Source: Branchiostoma floridae (taxonomy: Eukaryota > Chordata > Leptocardii > Amphioxiformes > Branchiostomatidae). From it: a stretch of 64,000 bases of DNA. The translations under genes were made by a program, and so were the position numbers. Positions 32,946 through 47,900 of the stretch are shown one piece after another. Numbering within the stretch: the stretch's first letter is position 1; every line of letters begins with the position of its first letter. The notes under the pieces were generated by a model. The model had not been told where the DNA came from and searched no databases. It saw nothing but the letters and a program-made list of their open reading frames with translations. The stretch is taken from positions 9,721,503 to 9,785,502 of the forward strand of contig NC_049987.1 in the NCBI RefSeq assembly GCF_000003815.2, given 5' to 3'.

Positions 32946-35900
32946 TTACAGCCGGTTGTCCTGCCTCAGTACTGCATGGTAGGAGTTCCGCAGGAGAGCG
33001 TACGGGAAACAGGACTCCAACAGGTCCATGGTCAGGAACGGGGATTCCCTCACAATCTGGAGGTAACAGAGATTGAAAACACAGAGAAGGGAATCCTTAA
33101 AAAAATCAGATATAGCTGCCTGTCTTTCTTGACACAAGTACCTACATTCAGGATGCATACATGTATAATCTATGACTACAAACAAGGCAGAGTAAACCTA
33201 AGAGCTACAGAATGGCATGCAAGAGTCATACTACACATACAAGGATCTCTACCAACTACAACTAAATCATTGGGGCAGTGTTATAGGACAAACCACAAAG
33301 GAACAAATGTATTTGTATCAATGCTAGAAAAACTTGCATTCACTGCAATTCAACCAATGGGGGGAGAGAGAGAGATTGCTTTTCAATAGCTGTAAGACAC
33401 TTAAGAATGATCGTTCTTTTGAGGTCTGTCCACCATAGAAAGCAATTACAGTGAGCAGGGATGATGCAGTCAATAGAGCTCAACATATGGACATGGCAGG
33501 TTTAGTTAACATTTTTAGTCACAAGAATCATGCCTGCTCTACTGCAATGAGCAAGGGTGTCACTAGGGGGCTCTACACACATCCATGCAGGAGTAAAGTC
33601 AGTAGTAGTAGCTGCAGTACCAGAATGCCGTATCAGCACCTAGGTTTCAAGACCTAATAAGTAAGATAAGAAAAGGGCACAAAGCAGTAAGAAACACTAG
33701 CTGTACAGAAGCCAGCACTTAATTCTATAGAGTAGCAGTACAGAGTGTAAAAGGAGCAGTGGTGGGGTCCTTACCATGTGGGCAGAACACACTGAGGAAT
33801 TAGAATTGGAAAGGAAAGCCAAGAAGGAAACAAAATGGCTGCACCTGGTCCAGAAGCAGGTAGACTGATTCGCGGGACCGCAGGGCCAACTTGTCGGTTT
33901 CCTGTCCCAGCTTCAGAAGGCTGGACGAGGCCAGCTGTAACAATGACAAGTTGTGAAGAGGTTACTGCATCAGGAAATTATAGTCCCCAGAAGTCTCAGG
34001 ATATCTATGACTTTAAACTTTACATCTACATTGTACGAGTACTATCGAGGTGTTCTTTAAATGAAACATAACCAAATTTTCTGCTCTTCCAGAAACGATT
34101 GTGTGCACGACGTACGTACAATGGTGCATGCCATTAACATTGTTAGTTTACATGTATACGTTTCCCTAACTGTATTACAGATATACATGTAAAAACAAAC
34201 ATGCACGAAGAACCCTTTATATTTGCTAACACAAATGTTGGCTAGACAGATAACATGCTGACATACCGCCAGGAACTCCTTCAGCCTCTCCTCTATGGTC
34301 ACCCTGCCTTTGCCATATATGGTAAACATGGCTGCTGCAATGCTGTTGACAGCCTTGGCCAGGCAGTGGATGTTGTTTGTATGTCCTGGGAAAGGTAAAC
34401 AAGCAAACGTAAACAAAACAATCAACAAATTACATACAACATTCCAAATCACCTAACTTTCGAGCACTGATGCACAAATTGAATGCTAATACATTTAAAC
34501 ATTGATATACACTACATATACAATGTACAGTTGCTAACGGCTTGGTCATCATGAAAGGACATACATGTACATGTTGTATACATGCAATTTCAAAAAACAA
34601 TGTTGTCACTGATTTTTCAATCAGCTCATCAAATTTTGACATGAAGCCCCTATACTAATTAGAATGTTACAACATTTATGCCATCACCAATGCATTTCTG
34701 TTCCATTTCACAAATTACATTATAATTTATGATTTCTGAATCGAAAAACAATTGACTGCACTGTCGAATACATATCAAAATGAAATTTCCTACCCTCCAA
34801 ATCTGCTCTGAAGGATGACTGGGAGTCTAGTGACAGCATGGGCAAGGATACAGCAATGAACACCATCAGCAGACACGCTATCTTGTAGTCCTCGTCTGGA
34901 TTCTCTGTAAACACAGTGTCACAGGGTCAACAAACGTTTTAAAAACTGAACACAGCCCTGTTAGTGTTAAATGAAGTACTTGTCACAACATATGAATACA
35001 AAACACTGTGACCCAAAACACAATACAACTGAAGTCATGAAGGAAAATCATGAATAAAACATGGTCAGTGCTCACACTGTGCAGACACTCATGCACCCTT
35101 GGAAATTTTGTGTCAATTCATAGAATCTAGCTGTTTGCATTTTTTTATTGTCTGCTTTGGAAACAATCAAAACTAAGGCATTAACCTTAAATTCTTTTCT
35201 TGACGTTTTGCATATAGAATTATTCAAACAGGGTATCTGCTTCATACATGTATGACTCAATGTAGGGCAACTATATACCCAGACCAATCAAAAAGCACAG
35301 CGTGATACTCAACCCAATTGTGCAGTTGTACACAATGGCATGAAATATGGTTGAAAAATAAGAAGAAAAAAACACAGATGAAAAATTGTGCAACGAAAAA
35401 ACAGTTAGTGTGAGCCAACCTGCCCAGATCTGTCGTCTCATATGAAACGGTTGAGGAAGAAAGTATTCAGCACCAGCTCCTGTAAGGTTTCCAACATGAC
35501 CAACACACAAAGAAAAATTCCTCCATGTAGGCTTCTACATGTAATGCTACTTCACCTTTATCCGTGGGTAAATCTGTTGTTTTAAAACCAGGGGTTGTTT
35601 AGGGATATCAAGTCGATGGACAGTGGTTTCAAAGTGCAATCTTTGTAAAATACAGCTTGTTTACAAATTTAAAACCACCGTCCGTCGCATTGACATCCTT
35701 AAATACCCAGTTTTTTTAAACAACTGATTAAGGTTACCCCGCGGATAAAGGTGAACTAGCATTACATGAGGTGGACAGGAGTATGCAGCTTGATATAGAT
35801 TATAGAGGGATTTTAGTTAGTAGCTTTAGTTAGCATGGATTAAAGGATAACATTTGCCTACATGGAAGACAACTCTAAAAAAAGGACGTAAAACATAACA

Positions 35901-38900
35901 ACACATGGGAGGGCTGTAGACACTCTAATTAAAAAATGAATGATTGTGTGAGTATTGTTATGTAAAGCTTGGACACATGACATTAAATTGATGAAAAGGG
36001 AACAAAAACATTCTCCCCGATGGGACAAAAAAGCAAAAAAAAAAAAATGCCAATGAAAACAACAACAGAAAACTGTTTTTGTAGTTGTTTTACCTGACTT
36101 CTGTACTCTGAGAGCAGCGCACAAGGCTGGGTCTACATCGCAGGGGAGGCCAGCTGCAGAGGCCATCTCATTCACTATCTCAACACGGACCTGAAACAAA
36201 AAGCGTTCAATAGAGGGTAAAAATAAATACAAACGTCATGATGAAATAATGAAAAATGCCTGATTTCAAACACATGCACACACAGCAAAGATCTGTAAAT
36301 GGAAATGGCACTGACCATGTTGTTCTCAGGTGTCTCGGGAAAATGCTTCTGGAAATCGATGATGGAACTCATCAAGAATGGGATGCGTTTCTTCAGAACC
36401 TTTGGAAATTCAAGTACAAGCATTGATCATGGTTATCCAATGTGATAGGCTGGCTTACAGTGATGTAGGAGTAAAATACTGCTATGGTGCCCAAAGTTGT
36501 CATATTTCATCGGCATCTCAGTAACTATATGTAAACAAAGAATCAATATGCCAAATTTCAAACTAATCAATCAAAAGGATTTAAGTAATAGGTGTGTAGG
36601 TGTGAGCACAAAAACACAAGAAAAAACACGATCCCCTTTGGAGATGAAACTCCTTCCTAGAAGTAATAGCCATGCAGTAGCTGCAATCTATGTCTACATG
36701 TAGATGTTACATCAAAATCACTCAATGAAAAAAAGCAAACTTTAAGTTTTTTGCATCTTTTACTAATTAAAAGTATTAAGAGCCTTACATCATTCAAAGC
36801 ATCTTGAGCCAGTGTCTTGAAGGACAGGATGACTCCAACAATGGTGACTCTCTTCAGCACGTTGTCAACATCTAGAGCGGGCACAGACATCAGATACATT
36901 TGATATAAGGATGACTTCCATTCATTTTTTTCATCAAAATGTATGACTTAAAATTTAAAAAGATGGCCTGTGTTGAAAACATCTCTTGTAGGGAAAAATC
37001 CATCCGATTTCCATACCTACAATTCACTTTTAACCGACATAGTTACTTGAGGTACAGTTGTACAACTGAAGAATTCAAAATTAAAAGGAGAAGACACTAC
37101 CTCTCAGCCTGTTGAAATGCTCTGCCATCAAGGCTGGCTTGTCAAAGTGGGTCCTCAGAGTAGTCAGCACATCTTTGTTTTGAGTCACCAATTTCTGTCA
37201 TACATTAGATACAGATACATTAAACCATGATGATATAACATTTAAATGTCCAATACACACTGACAGGATCACAGAGATGACTTTTCACAACAAACCCTTC
37301 CCACACCTGTCAATGTATTTGTGAGGTGCTCATCTTAATTTCTTAAGCCCTTGGGCCACAAAGGCCTTTTTTGTAGGTGTAAGTCCACTGGTAACAATGT
37401 TTGTTTAACTCATATTTTCCCCCTGAGTCATAAGTTCTGAGTCCTAAACAGAGAAAACAGTAAGCAACATTTCAAAAGGCTTTGGTATAACCAAGGTGGA
37501 AAGATGACTTTACTTTTTACTTTCTTATTGTTTGGTCAAGTCAAGACAAAATGAAGACAGCAGAGTGCTCACCTTGAGTTCTGCCACCTGACTAGAAATG
37601 TGCCACATCAAACTCTCGTTCAGGAACTTCATTCCGTAAGGCCCCAACAGTTCAGCAAGGGATCTTAGTTCTGTAGACAAACCAGGTCATATGAGGTATG
37701 TAATAATATGTAAAATTTACATACATTGCCGAAAATTTTTGAAACATCATTCTGTATAGAGAACTTAAAACCAACTGATGCTGATATCAAATACTAAAAG
37801 CAAATTCAGATGTGATCTTTCATTGGCAATCATGCTTGCTGTGAAAAGTTTGGTGTGACAGGTCATTCAGTGTTATATAACAAGCTGCTGCCGCGCTGCG
37901 TGCCTGCGAAGCTGGCGTGTTCGCCATAGGGCGGTTATACTAGGTACAGATACAGATGGCTACATGTAAATCATCTGATATGTAGTTAAAATTTTATAGA
38001 TTTATGCTATGGTTACATTTGAATGAAAAGTACATGTATTGCATACAAGACAACAAAACACTCAAAATGTACCAAAGTCAGTCGTGAGAATAATTTGTGT
38101 ACATTTCTTGATACACACTTTTATTTTTAATTTCCCACAAACAGCCTGACCAGTCCCCGGTTTGTAAATGTGATGCTAGTGTCAGAGAGATATTCTCATA
38201 TCCTCACCACTGATGTCTGAGAACTCCTCAGCATTGACAGCCACTTGGTTAGGATCCACCCCAACATTGACGAAGGCATGTCTGTTAGGGGAGAACATGA
38301 TCTGTCCTGTACTGACTCTTCTCAGCAACACCTCCAAGTACCTGGACAGGAATTTAACATCATTATACATTCTGTAAAGAAACCAAGCATACATACATGT
38401 ACATGTACACTGCGCCAAAAAGTAGTTACTCAAGCAACAGGATATGCTTTTGAAATTCAACTGAATATGGTTTTGGAATCCAGTTGCTTGAGTAACTACT
38501 TTTTGGTGTATCTTATTACTGTAAATGCAGGAATGTTCGCGGTGGATTAATGTTTGCGGTTTTCGCGGTGGCCGCTTCACCGCGAATTTAAAACCACCGC
38601 GAATATTTTTCCATAACAGTAAGAGATTACAGTGCATGGTGCTACCGCGAAATTAAAACCACTGCGAAAAGTCCATTTTCCTGCTACCGCGAAATTAAAT
38701 CCCCGCGAACTTAAATGCATTTACAGTACCTGGATGTCTAACCTACATCGACGTACATGGACACTAACCCTCTGGTGTTGCTTAACCCTAAATCCAACAC
38801 AAGTTTGGTAACAAAATTCTACATGTACCTCAGCAAAGAGTATGTAAATTCTTCTACTTAACTCTTAAGTATGTCAGAATAATGGTAAATCACAAAAAAA

Positions 38901-41900
38901 GCAAATAAGAAGATCATCTTTGCTAATAATCAATGGAATGTTTGCTTTGTGAATCCACATTCTGCAAGATGTCAGCTTCCGATTAAAAGTTTAATAATGA
39001 AGGTGTAATCATAATGTTAGCAATACTAGTATTTGTACCAGGCTTCCCAGCAAAATTCAAACTATGTTGTAAATTGAGTTACCAGTTAGTATAGAGAGCT
39101 GTGATGGTCTTGTCTCCATGGCTATCCTGGGGCTGAGTCTGTTGTAGCAACACATTGTTGAACACCCTGGTGATGTCCAGGTGAACTGCAGGTTTAAAAC
39201 ATCAAGGTTAAAACATACACTCAAGTTGAGTAGCACTACACAGTGCATTTGTCAAAACACCTTAGTAACAGTGATATAATGTATGCCTAAGAAAACCAAG
39301 AATTCATTCTATGAAATGGACAGACTTAGGGACCTACTTTTGTATTGACTGTGTTGTTGCTAGGTTCATTGTGTGTTTGTTTGTTTGTTTGTTTTATTGG
39401 GATCTCCATTAGTGATACTAAATGAACTATTCTTCCTTGAGTCCTACAATTCTGTGTGTTAACAGAGCTCACTGTATAATGTACATGGTAGTTACAACCA
39501 AATGTACAATGTAGCTACATACACGTACAGGCTTGAAGTTGTAGGGAATTTTTGTGTTCATCTTGAAAGATTGTAGTCCTATTCAGGGGTATGCAGTGCA
39601 ACATTTGTATGCATTGTACAAACTGAGCATGTTTTTAGTTGCCAGAACAAGTGCTCACCATAGTTCTCTATGGTCTGCGCTGTTCACTAGTAGGCCTCCA
39701 CACTGTTGAGGAGTTCGGAAGGCTTGGCAATCTCACCGGAGTCAGGGTTGTACATCACCATCCCTACAAGGGCTCTGAAATAGGGCAAACAAATGGTTCA
39801 ATCTCAGGGCAGAGGCTTTGTGTTCTTCCCCTAACACAAATTCTGATAACGAGGACCAGACTGATTATTGTGCTTGCTGAAAAAGAGCAGAATTAATTCC
39901 TCCAGTACATGAATTTGTATTCATTGCACTTAAGACATTATTGTCTGTCTTTTCTGTCATGACTAGTGAAAAAGCAGTCCTCTAGTGAGCTAAACTGGTT
40001 TTAGATACTTCTGGAGTTAAAAGAAATCATAGTCTCTTCCAACATATCTATTTACTGTTGGATTCTTCATTGTTTTCTAATAATGTAGAGAAGAGAAAGG
40101 AAGGTGTGAGGCTTACTTTGTGAACCTGGACTCCAGGTGCTGTGTCAGGTACTCCCTGGGAGCAAAGGTGTGCTCCCACACCTGTATGGATGGGGTGTAG
40201 TTGATGGCAGAACACAGCTCTGTCAGCATCAGGTACAGCTTGTCCATGCTGGGGAAACAAAAACTCTACTGTTAACAAATAACATGTAGGGACATGAAGG
40301 GTGGTACATATTTTAAATGTGACAGATCCAAACATTCGTTCTGGACAATCTACACACTAACCACTACAATTATCTGCAAACAGTACAACTGGGTGTTGTG
40401 TACATGTAATATTGGTTGGACAAAATGTTTCCCTTTCTGATGATACTAGTAATAGAAACTTTGTCTTTGAAATACAAGGTTTTAAAATGCTGGTTCTAGT
40501 CACACAGACAAGTATATTGTAAGACAACCCTTAAATTTTCTTTCTTTTCAACCTTTTGTTACTTAATTCTAAGGATCTTGAAGTCCCTGGAAATCCTCCG
40601 GCTGGTATGGTTTGCTCACCTTGTGACGTCAGTGCGAGAGCGCCTCATGCTCTCCCTGCCGGGCTTGTCTGGTTCTTGTGGCAGTTTCTTGGCTTTGTTC
40701 TGGTTTCTCTTCCTCTCTATGGCAATACTGATCGTCTTGGCAGCGTTCTTGGGCAACAGCTGAGAAACAAAACACTTTGTTGTAGTTTGTTGTTGTTTCA
40801 GCATGGACTGTGGGGAATCCAGTCCCTCTTTGTGCATGATTTCTGGGCAAGTAGTGACAAGTGGCAATATGTATCTTTGCGCCAGAAAAACATTTATAAC
40901 AGTATTCAGGGCTCGAAATACTGGGTGCATGTGCACCCAGGTGCACCCAAAATTGGAGCTGTGCACCCAATTATTTTCTGTGGGTGCACAGGTTGCACCC
41001 ATATATTTTCTTAGGTTTATGTACGTAAAGATATCAAAGTACTAGTATACAACATATTCTTGACATCTAAGTTAGAAAGATAATAAAAATGTCTGTCATG
41101 GTACTTGTTTAAGAATTTGATAGCTTGTAACTAAGTTTTATTATTAGGTTATTACTTAAATTTAAGTGGTGCACCCAAAATTTTTTTGGTGCACCCAATT
41201 TTTTAAGCTGGGTGCACCAGTGCACCTAATCCCAAAAATGAATTTCGAGCCCTGGTATTGTACATGAAGACAGTAGGGATTATCAAAATCACTCTCCTCC
41301 TGCTACATACATGTATAAGTACATTTCGATGCCTCAGTACTCTTGACCATACATCACAAAAGTTCGAGGGTCCCATACAAGAACATACCAAAGTTTGACA
41401 TTGTTAAAATTCTTCTGTACAAACACATTCTCATCCCATACTACAGCCTTTTGTAAGGTACATTAGTTGTGCAATGAATAATGCTTACTGTGCATTATTC
41501 CCAACTGGTCTGCTTACATGGTAAGTTCTCTCTTACCTGATCTCCAAGCTTACACTGCTCATCACAGATGGAGGTGATGATGTTCTTGGCTTCCTTCGCC
41601 ATCTCATCCAGGAAGAAGTTGGCCTGCGATAGGCTACGGTCCCCAATATGGTGTCGCTGTAACAAATGTATGGACAGCTATAAGTTACAAAATATGTACT
41701 TCCTCTAAGCTGGGTGTTACATGTACATGATGTAGATTCGTAATAGTAGGATATGAATGCATGCACATGCATGCTGACTTCTCTTCCTCTCTATGCATGC
41801 TGACTTCTCTTCCTGGTCTGACTGGAGGGCTGCAAGTCATTTGAGTTAGTTTCATGCTCGAAAACTGCTGTAAAACAAGTTTTCTCTCCTTTCTAGAAAT

Positions 41901-44900
41901 TCCTAAGTGACTGTCTCCTAGTAGACATTATCCAGTTATACATATTTATATTTCTAATTAAGTCTGATGTAAGTGTATTTGCAAATTCATGCCTTACAGC
42001 TATCACTACAGTTTGGCTTTTGTGCACCTTGGACTGAAGTTCACAGAAACTCGTATCCTGACTTTTTCTCTCTCTTGTTGAACCCCCAGTAGTTCTCAAC
42101 TGTGTGGTTCAGTCATATTATGATTAATGAACATCCTAAAGCTGGCTTACAAAATCCATTCTGCCTTCCAGAGCACTTGTACAAACTCTGTGTTTGTATA
42201 CATCGTATACAATATGCAGCGTATACATGGTAACATTACATCCTCATTTCAGCTGAAGGTTTCATTCATAGATCTGTCGTTGTGCAACATTGTAGCATGC
42301 AGACATGAAGCCACAAGAAATATCATGCACTAGGAAAAGATGCATTTGTTTGAACCACTCTCAGCTCTTTGCAGTCATGAACACAACAGCAACAAGACTG
42401 CCAGCCTTCAGATCACTTCATACACTGTCCATGCCTTTAACACATACAGCAGAGCTTACACAGGCTGACCAGAATGGGAAAATACAGTGCATCTCTGCTG
42501 CCACTGTTTGCCACGAGCGAGTGCTACCAAGCTTGTACATAAGAAATATGAATGCATACATTTTGCTTGTATGACAGCATTGGTTTCTGAAAGGCACATC
42601 ACAAAAGATTAGTGAAAAGTTGGTGGCAGTTCAGTAGGGAGACAAAATGCGGAGGCAAATCATAGGGAATGGCCAGGGGAAAATGTACGCACCTATCAGT
42701 GCAACACCTTGGGGCTGGAAAGTTTTAGTGGTAGCTCTTTTGTTCACATTATTACATTTCATTACATTCCATTAGCCTTTTTTTGATATTGATAGCTTTA
42801 CATGTATCAGCCATACAGTCGTTTCAACATACATGTACATTTATTTTGATAGAATGCTAACTTCTAGAAATCTTCAACAATTTTTTTATTACAAACATGA
42901 ATTTGACACCTCAAGAAATGATAATGATCAAATAACACAAAGTTGAGCAGTGAAATCCACCAGCAAAAAGGAAGAAAACTTCAGCAAATCATCTTGCAGC
43001 AAAAGGAAATGACAGGCAAATTAAAACTCCGAGCAACCAATGAGGGAAAAGTATAAAAATCTTAAATGAAAAAAAGAGAAAGGGTGATAGCAGTCAAATT
43101 CATTACAGCCTGCCCCTGAAGGGTTTGCATTGATAGGTCCACTCAGAAGGGAAGGGATAATATAAGTAAGGACCCCACCACTACCTCCTCAGGACAGATT
43201 TCGTGGGTGCAGTTCATGAAGTGGGAACAGATGAGTGGGAAGCTGATGGAGTAGCGCATCTGGGACGGGGTCTCCAGGCACCACTGGAAGTACTGCTCAA
43301 ACAGACGGCCATAGAAACTGGGGGGAGGAAAACATCACTCAGTAAACGTCAACTATCCAAATATGTTGAATTCAAAGAAGAATGAATTCTAAAAAGTTTA
43401 AATCATGAAGATAACAGAACAGATTGTTATCCACAACTTGCATGAAATACATAATTAGAAATAATGATGACAAATACTTCAACTCTCTTTTGCTTGCATG
43501 ATACTGCAGTCAGTTACAAGTTTAAGTACATCACACTAATATTATAAACAGAACATTTCTGTATCCATGTGGGTATGTATATAGCCAGTATAACCAACCT
43601 TTGGAGTAACACGATGGCTTTGTAGGCACACGGCTTGGCTAATAGACAATTCCATAATCAGTGAGTGCAGTACACTATTAGTTAGTGTGAGCCATAAAAC
43701 ATTAGGCTGCTGTTGTCACAGTAAACATCAGAAACAACAGAAGGTTTGTACCAGAAATTGGAGAGGTCGGAGGTCTCCTTGGCCATCTCGTCCAGACTGT
43801 CCACCATGTAGGTGTGGAAGGTGATGGTGTTCATGAGCCGTGCTAGGTCAGGGTTCTCCCTCAGAACCAGCTGGGCCCGGCTCACACTGGTATAAGCCTG
43901 GTGGGGAGGGAACAAGGGCACAGTTTGAACTAATGTAACTAAAACTGAAGGTGTTCATGAGCTGTGCTAGGTCAGGGTTCTCCCTCAGAACCAGTTGGGC
44001 CCGGCTCACACTGGTATAGGCCTGGTGGGGAGGGAACAAGGGCACAGTTTGAACTGAAAATTGATGATATTATGAACTGTGCTAGGTCAGGGTTTACATG
44101 TAGAAAAGCTGGGTCCGACACACTGGTGTAGGCCTGGTGGGGAGGGACCAAGGGCACAGTTGGAACTAAAAACTGATGATATATACTGTAGAGGCCAGTT
44201 AATTGCACAATGGATAGCTGCACACTTCTGTTAATTGCACAAAATCCCAAAATCTCAAACCGGTGTGGTCCAGCTGGATAACCATGCATTACTGCACCAT
44301 ACAGATAATTGCACGAAATAAGCTGGCAGATGGGATGTGCTTTTACTGTATCTATGAACTGTGCTAGGTCAGGGTTTACATGAAGAAAAAGCTGGGCTCT
44401 ATCACACCGATATACATTTTGTACATTGTCGGCCTAATAGGGAGGGAAAATCAAACTTCTTTTAACAAATGTTACTAAAACTAATGCTAGAACTGTGATT
44501 ACTACAACCATGTTCATAAACCGTGCAAGGTCAGGGTTCTATTGTAGAACTAGTTGAGCTCAACTCACACTGGTGTTCGACTGGTAGGCAAGGGACAAGT
44601 ACTTACATATGTAACGTTACTGACATCACTGAAAGTCAGATTTAATGTTTGTTTAAATCATTTTTATCACACTATAAAAAAAAAGTGGTATCATTGCTTT
44701 TTCATTTCAATAAAATGAGATGACTACATCCAACACTGGTTAGAAACTGTCAATGAAGCCCATGGTACATTTATGCCGTCTAATCGTCTATTTCCTATTT
44801 GATTATCAGGAAAGTGAAGTACCTGTAGTCTAAACCAGTCCAGTCTCATGCCTCGGAAGTCAAATATCTCCCCCTCCTCAACTGTAACATACAAACACAT

Positions 44901-47900
44901 GTATAATTTGAAACATAATCATTTCTGAATTTCCACTTCATGCACAATAGCTCTTTTCCCTCTTTAATACATTTCTGGAACAGATTTTAGAATGGATAAA
45001 CAAGTGTGCCAGATCACAACAGCGTTAACACTTCTACCTCAACCCCATGTACATGTAGACGAGCTACATTAAGATGTAAATAAAGGACAGGAGAGTACTG
45101 ATTTGATGTTCAAAACTCACAAAGAAGAGTTGTCCCTATGATAACGAAGCAAGGAGAAAGAGTGGTGATGTCAGATGTAAACAGAGCTTAGATATTACCT
45201 ACATTTGTCAGTAGTTGTCATAGTTTAATATGTTTTTACTCAAGTGAACGAAATGTTTCTCAAAGTCTAGCATACCAACCTTTGAAATATAGACAAGGAT
45301 ATCGCCCAAAAGCAGTTACTCAAGCAACTGGATATGATTTTGGAAACGGTCAGATGTTTCAGACAGACACTGACGAAAGAACTGACGAAAGACACCAGAT
45401 GACTATCTGAAACGTCTGACCATTTCCAAAATCATATCCAGTTGCTTGAGTAACTGCTTATTGGCTTATCTTATTACCTGGATGTCTAACCTTCATCAAT
45501 GTGAGAAGGATATCATCTGGTCTAAAATCTATAAAGAAATGACTTCTAATACAATCCTCTCATGCAGCAACTAATAAACAACTCTATTTATTTTGCAGCA
45601 TGCAAAAGTAGCATTGTCTTTGGTTTTTATACTTGTATCTGGTAACATGTATACATGTAGTACCTTGTTTGACAGAGAGCCCGTTCATAGTGTTGACAAA
45701 AGATGACATGATGATAGACTCGTCCTCTGGGCACACGGACAGATTCTGGAAGGTGTAAAACAAGGCAAACAATGCAGAGGCCAACGTGGCAACTAACAGC
45801 AGTGCTGGGAACGCACAGTACAACCTTACTATGTCACACTTACAGAAACAGGGGACACACAGGCAAAATGGATGATACTCTTGAGTCTGCCAAACAAGAA
45901 GTACTTTGAGGTACAGGCAGAATAAAATTTTATCAATCAATGATACATGACAGAAATTTTACATTGCAGTTAAAACTCTCAATATGTTTAAAATGTCTTT
46001 GGTGCAATTATACAGTTCTCTTGTTTCAGGATCTTGAAATCTTAAGAAGCCTCCATGTACCAATGATGTATACACTGCCACAAAATTTAAATTTAACATT
46101 AGATTTCAACAAGATATATTGTTTGTACATGCAGCACTTCAAAAGGATGATCTCAGTTCCACAATGCCTGTATACCACCTGGGGATTGGATTAGTACTTA
46201 GATACTAGCAAAGAATTGGTTAAAGGGTTAGTAATTTAACAGGGAGGGGACACAAATACACCACTCAGTACTTTATATTGAGAGTGCTCATAGAAACAGC
46301 AAGTTTGAATACAAAAAGGGGAATCAGGGGGAGAGGGGGGACTATTTCACCATTCCATGGATGCTTCTTTTGACAAATTTTTGGAGACAAAAAAAAGTTG
46401 TGGAGTATGATTTCCTTCCAGAAACAAAAGATTGGTGAAGTCTGTGCCAAGGAGAAGAACAAACCAACTTCACAGCCAGGCGAAAGTTATTTCTGGTGGG
46501 GAACGTCAACTCCAAGATAGACTGGCTTACCCAGTCCTCCTGGCACGTAGGGTTACGTTTGCTGTTGAAACTTTCTCTCGCACGCAAGCGAGGCTTGCAT
46601 AGGCCGCAGGAAAACACAAGAGAACTTTGGTTACCAAAAGAGTGACAAGCTCAAGGGGGTAGGAGCATATACAATATCAGGGTACACCGTCTTTTTTATG
46701 TGTTCTTGGTCAATATTCTTGCAGTTGAACCACTTTATATATCAGAAACTCCTGTGTAGAAAAAAATGTTTATAAAACTGAGCTTCAAGGCAAAAGTAAA
46801 TGTCAATATTTCAGCATGAGCAGCTGATTAATTGCCGTTTTGATCAGCAAAAATGGCAGCCAAATTATGAACATGCCTTCTGTGCTCAAACATTGATGCA
46901 AACACAAAAAAACTTTCCTAATACACAGTACATTCAATCTGAAACCCTTCATGACAATAGAACAAAACGATACCTGCATATATCTACTACTTTATTCACA
47001 AAACTACAGTTGCATTTCCAATAATTTGTACAAGCAGATTTTAAATCTTTGACAGCAGTTTTCTATGGTACCATGACAAGTCTCTACAGAGTAATTCTAG
47101 TAGCATCTAGCACACTAAATCGCATGCAGACAAAAATATCAAAACTCAAGCAGATTTTACAAGTTAGGTCTACCTGGTGCAATCCATTCTTTGGTGGGGA
47201 GAGCATTACAAGAGAGGAAGAAGAAGTCCACAAGAAAATTTCAACCACCTCTTGCCAAAAATGATCCTAAAGCCTTACATGTGATGGAGTTAGATTATGG
47301 CAGAAGCAGAGCTGAGAGGTTGAGATGCACTTGGAATTTGAAATGTACTTGGAAGTGAACATTGACTCAGAGTGGAGGGTAAGGTGGGAGACTGAGGCAG
47401 GAAACAGGTTAAGGTCTACAGTTTTCTATACTACAGTAGGAAATTGACCATGCCACTGTGCAAGATATAAATGTTACGCTGAGAAGAAGCAGAGGTGTGA
47501 AAAAGACAAGGCATATACTAGAGGTACTTTACAGGGGAGGGGTGTGTTTTTCATCAAACATGAGTGAGAAGGATGTGGGAGAGAGGGTATGATGTACAAT
47601 GAGAATATGGGAATCATAAGAGCAGAAATGCAGAGTGTTAGATCCATATCTATGACAATTCTATGACTATTACATATCTAGAAAGACAATGCAACTGGCA
47701 TGCTAGGCAATGGTGTTTTTAAAGGAAGGTTATTAAATGGGTTATTACAAAGAGCTTTGCGTGCATTGATCATGTTTTACTACTGCCATCCAAATACAAA
47801 TAGTAACATCTAATTTCACACCTTTCATGCAATTGACTCAATTAATATACATTGGAGCATGCAATTTTAAATTCACATGGTGGTACAATGTATCTGTGTG

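Noticed and set aside
40616-41045. Overlapping ORFs of 80-152 residues on both strands
   Set aside because: They are shadows of NCKAP1 exon 19 and of the foldback element at 40907-41254.
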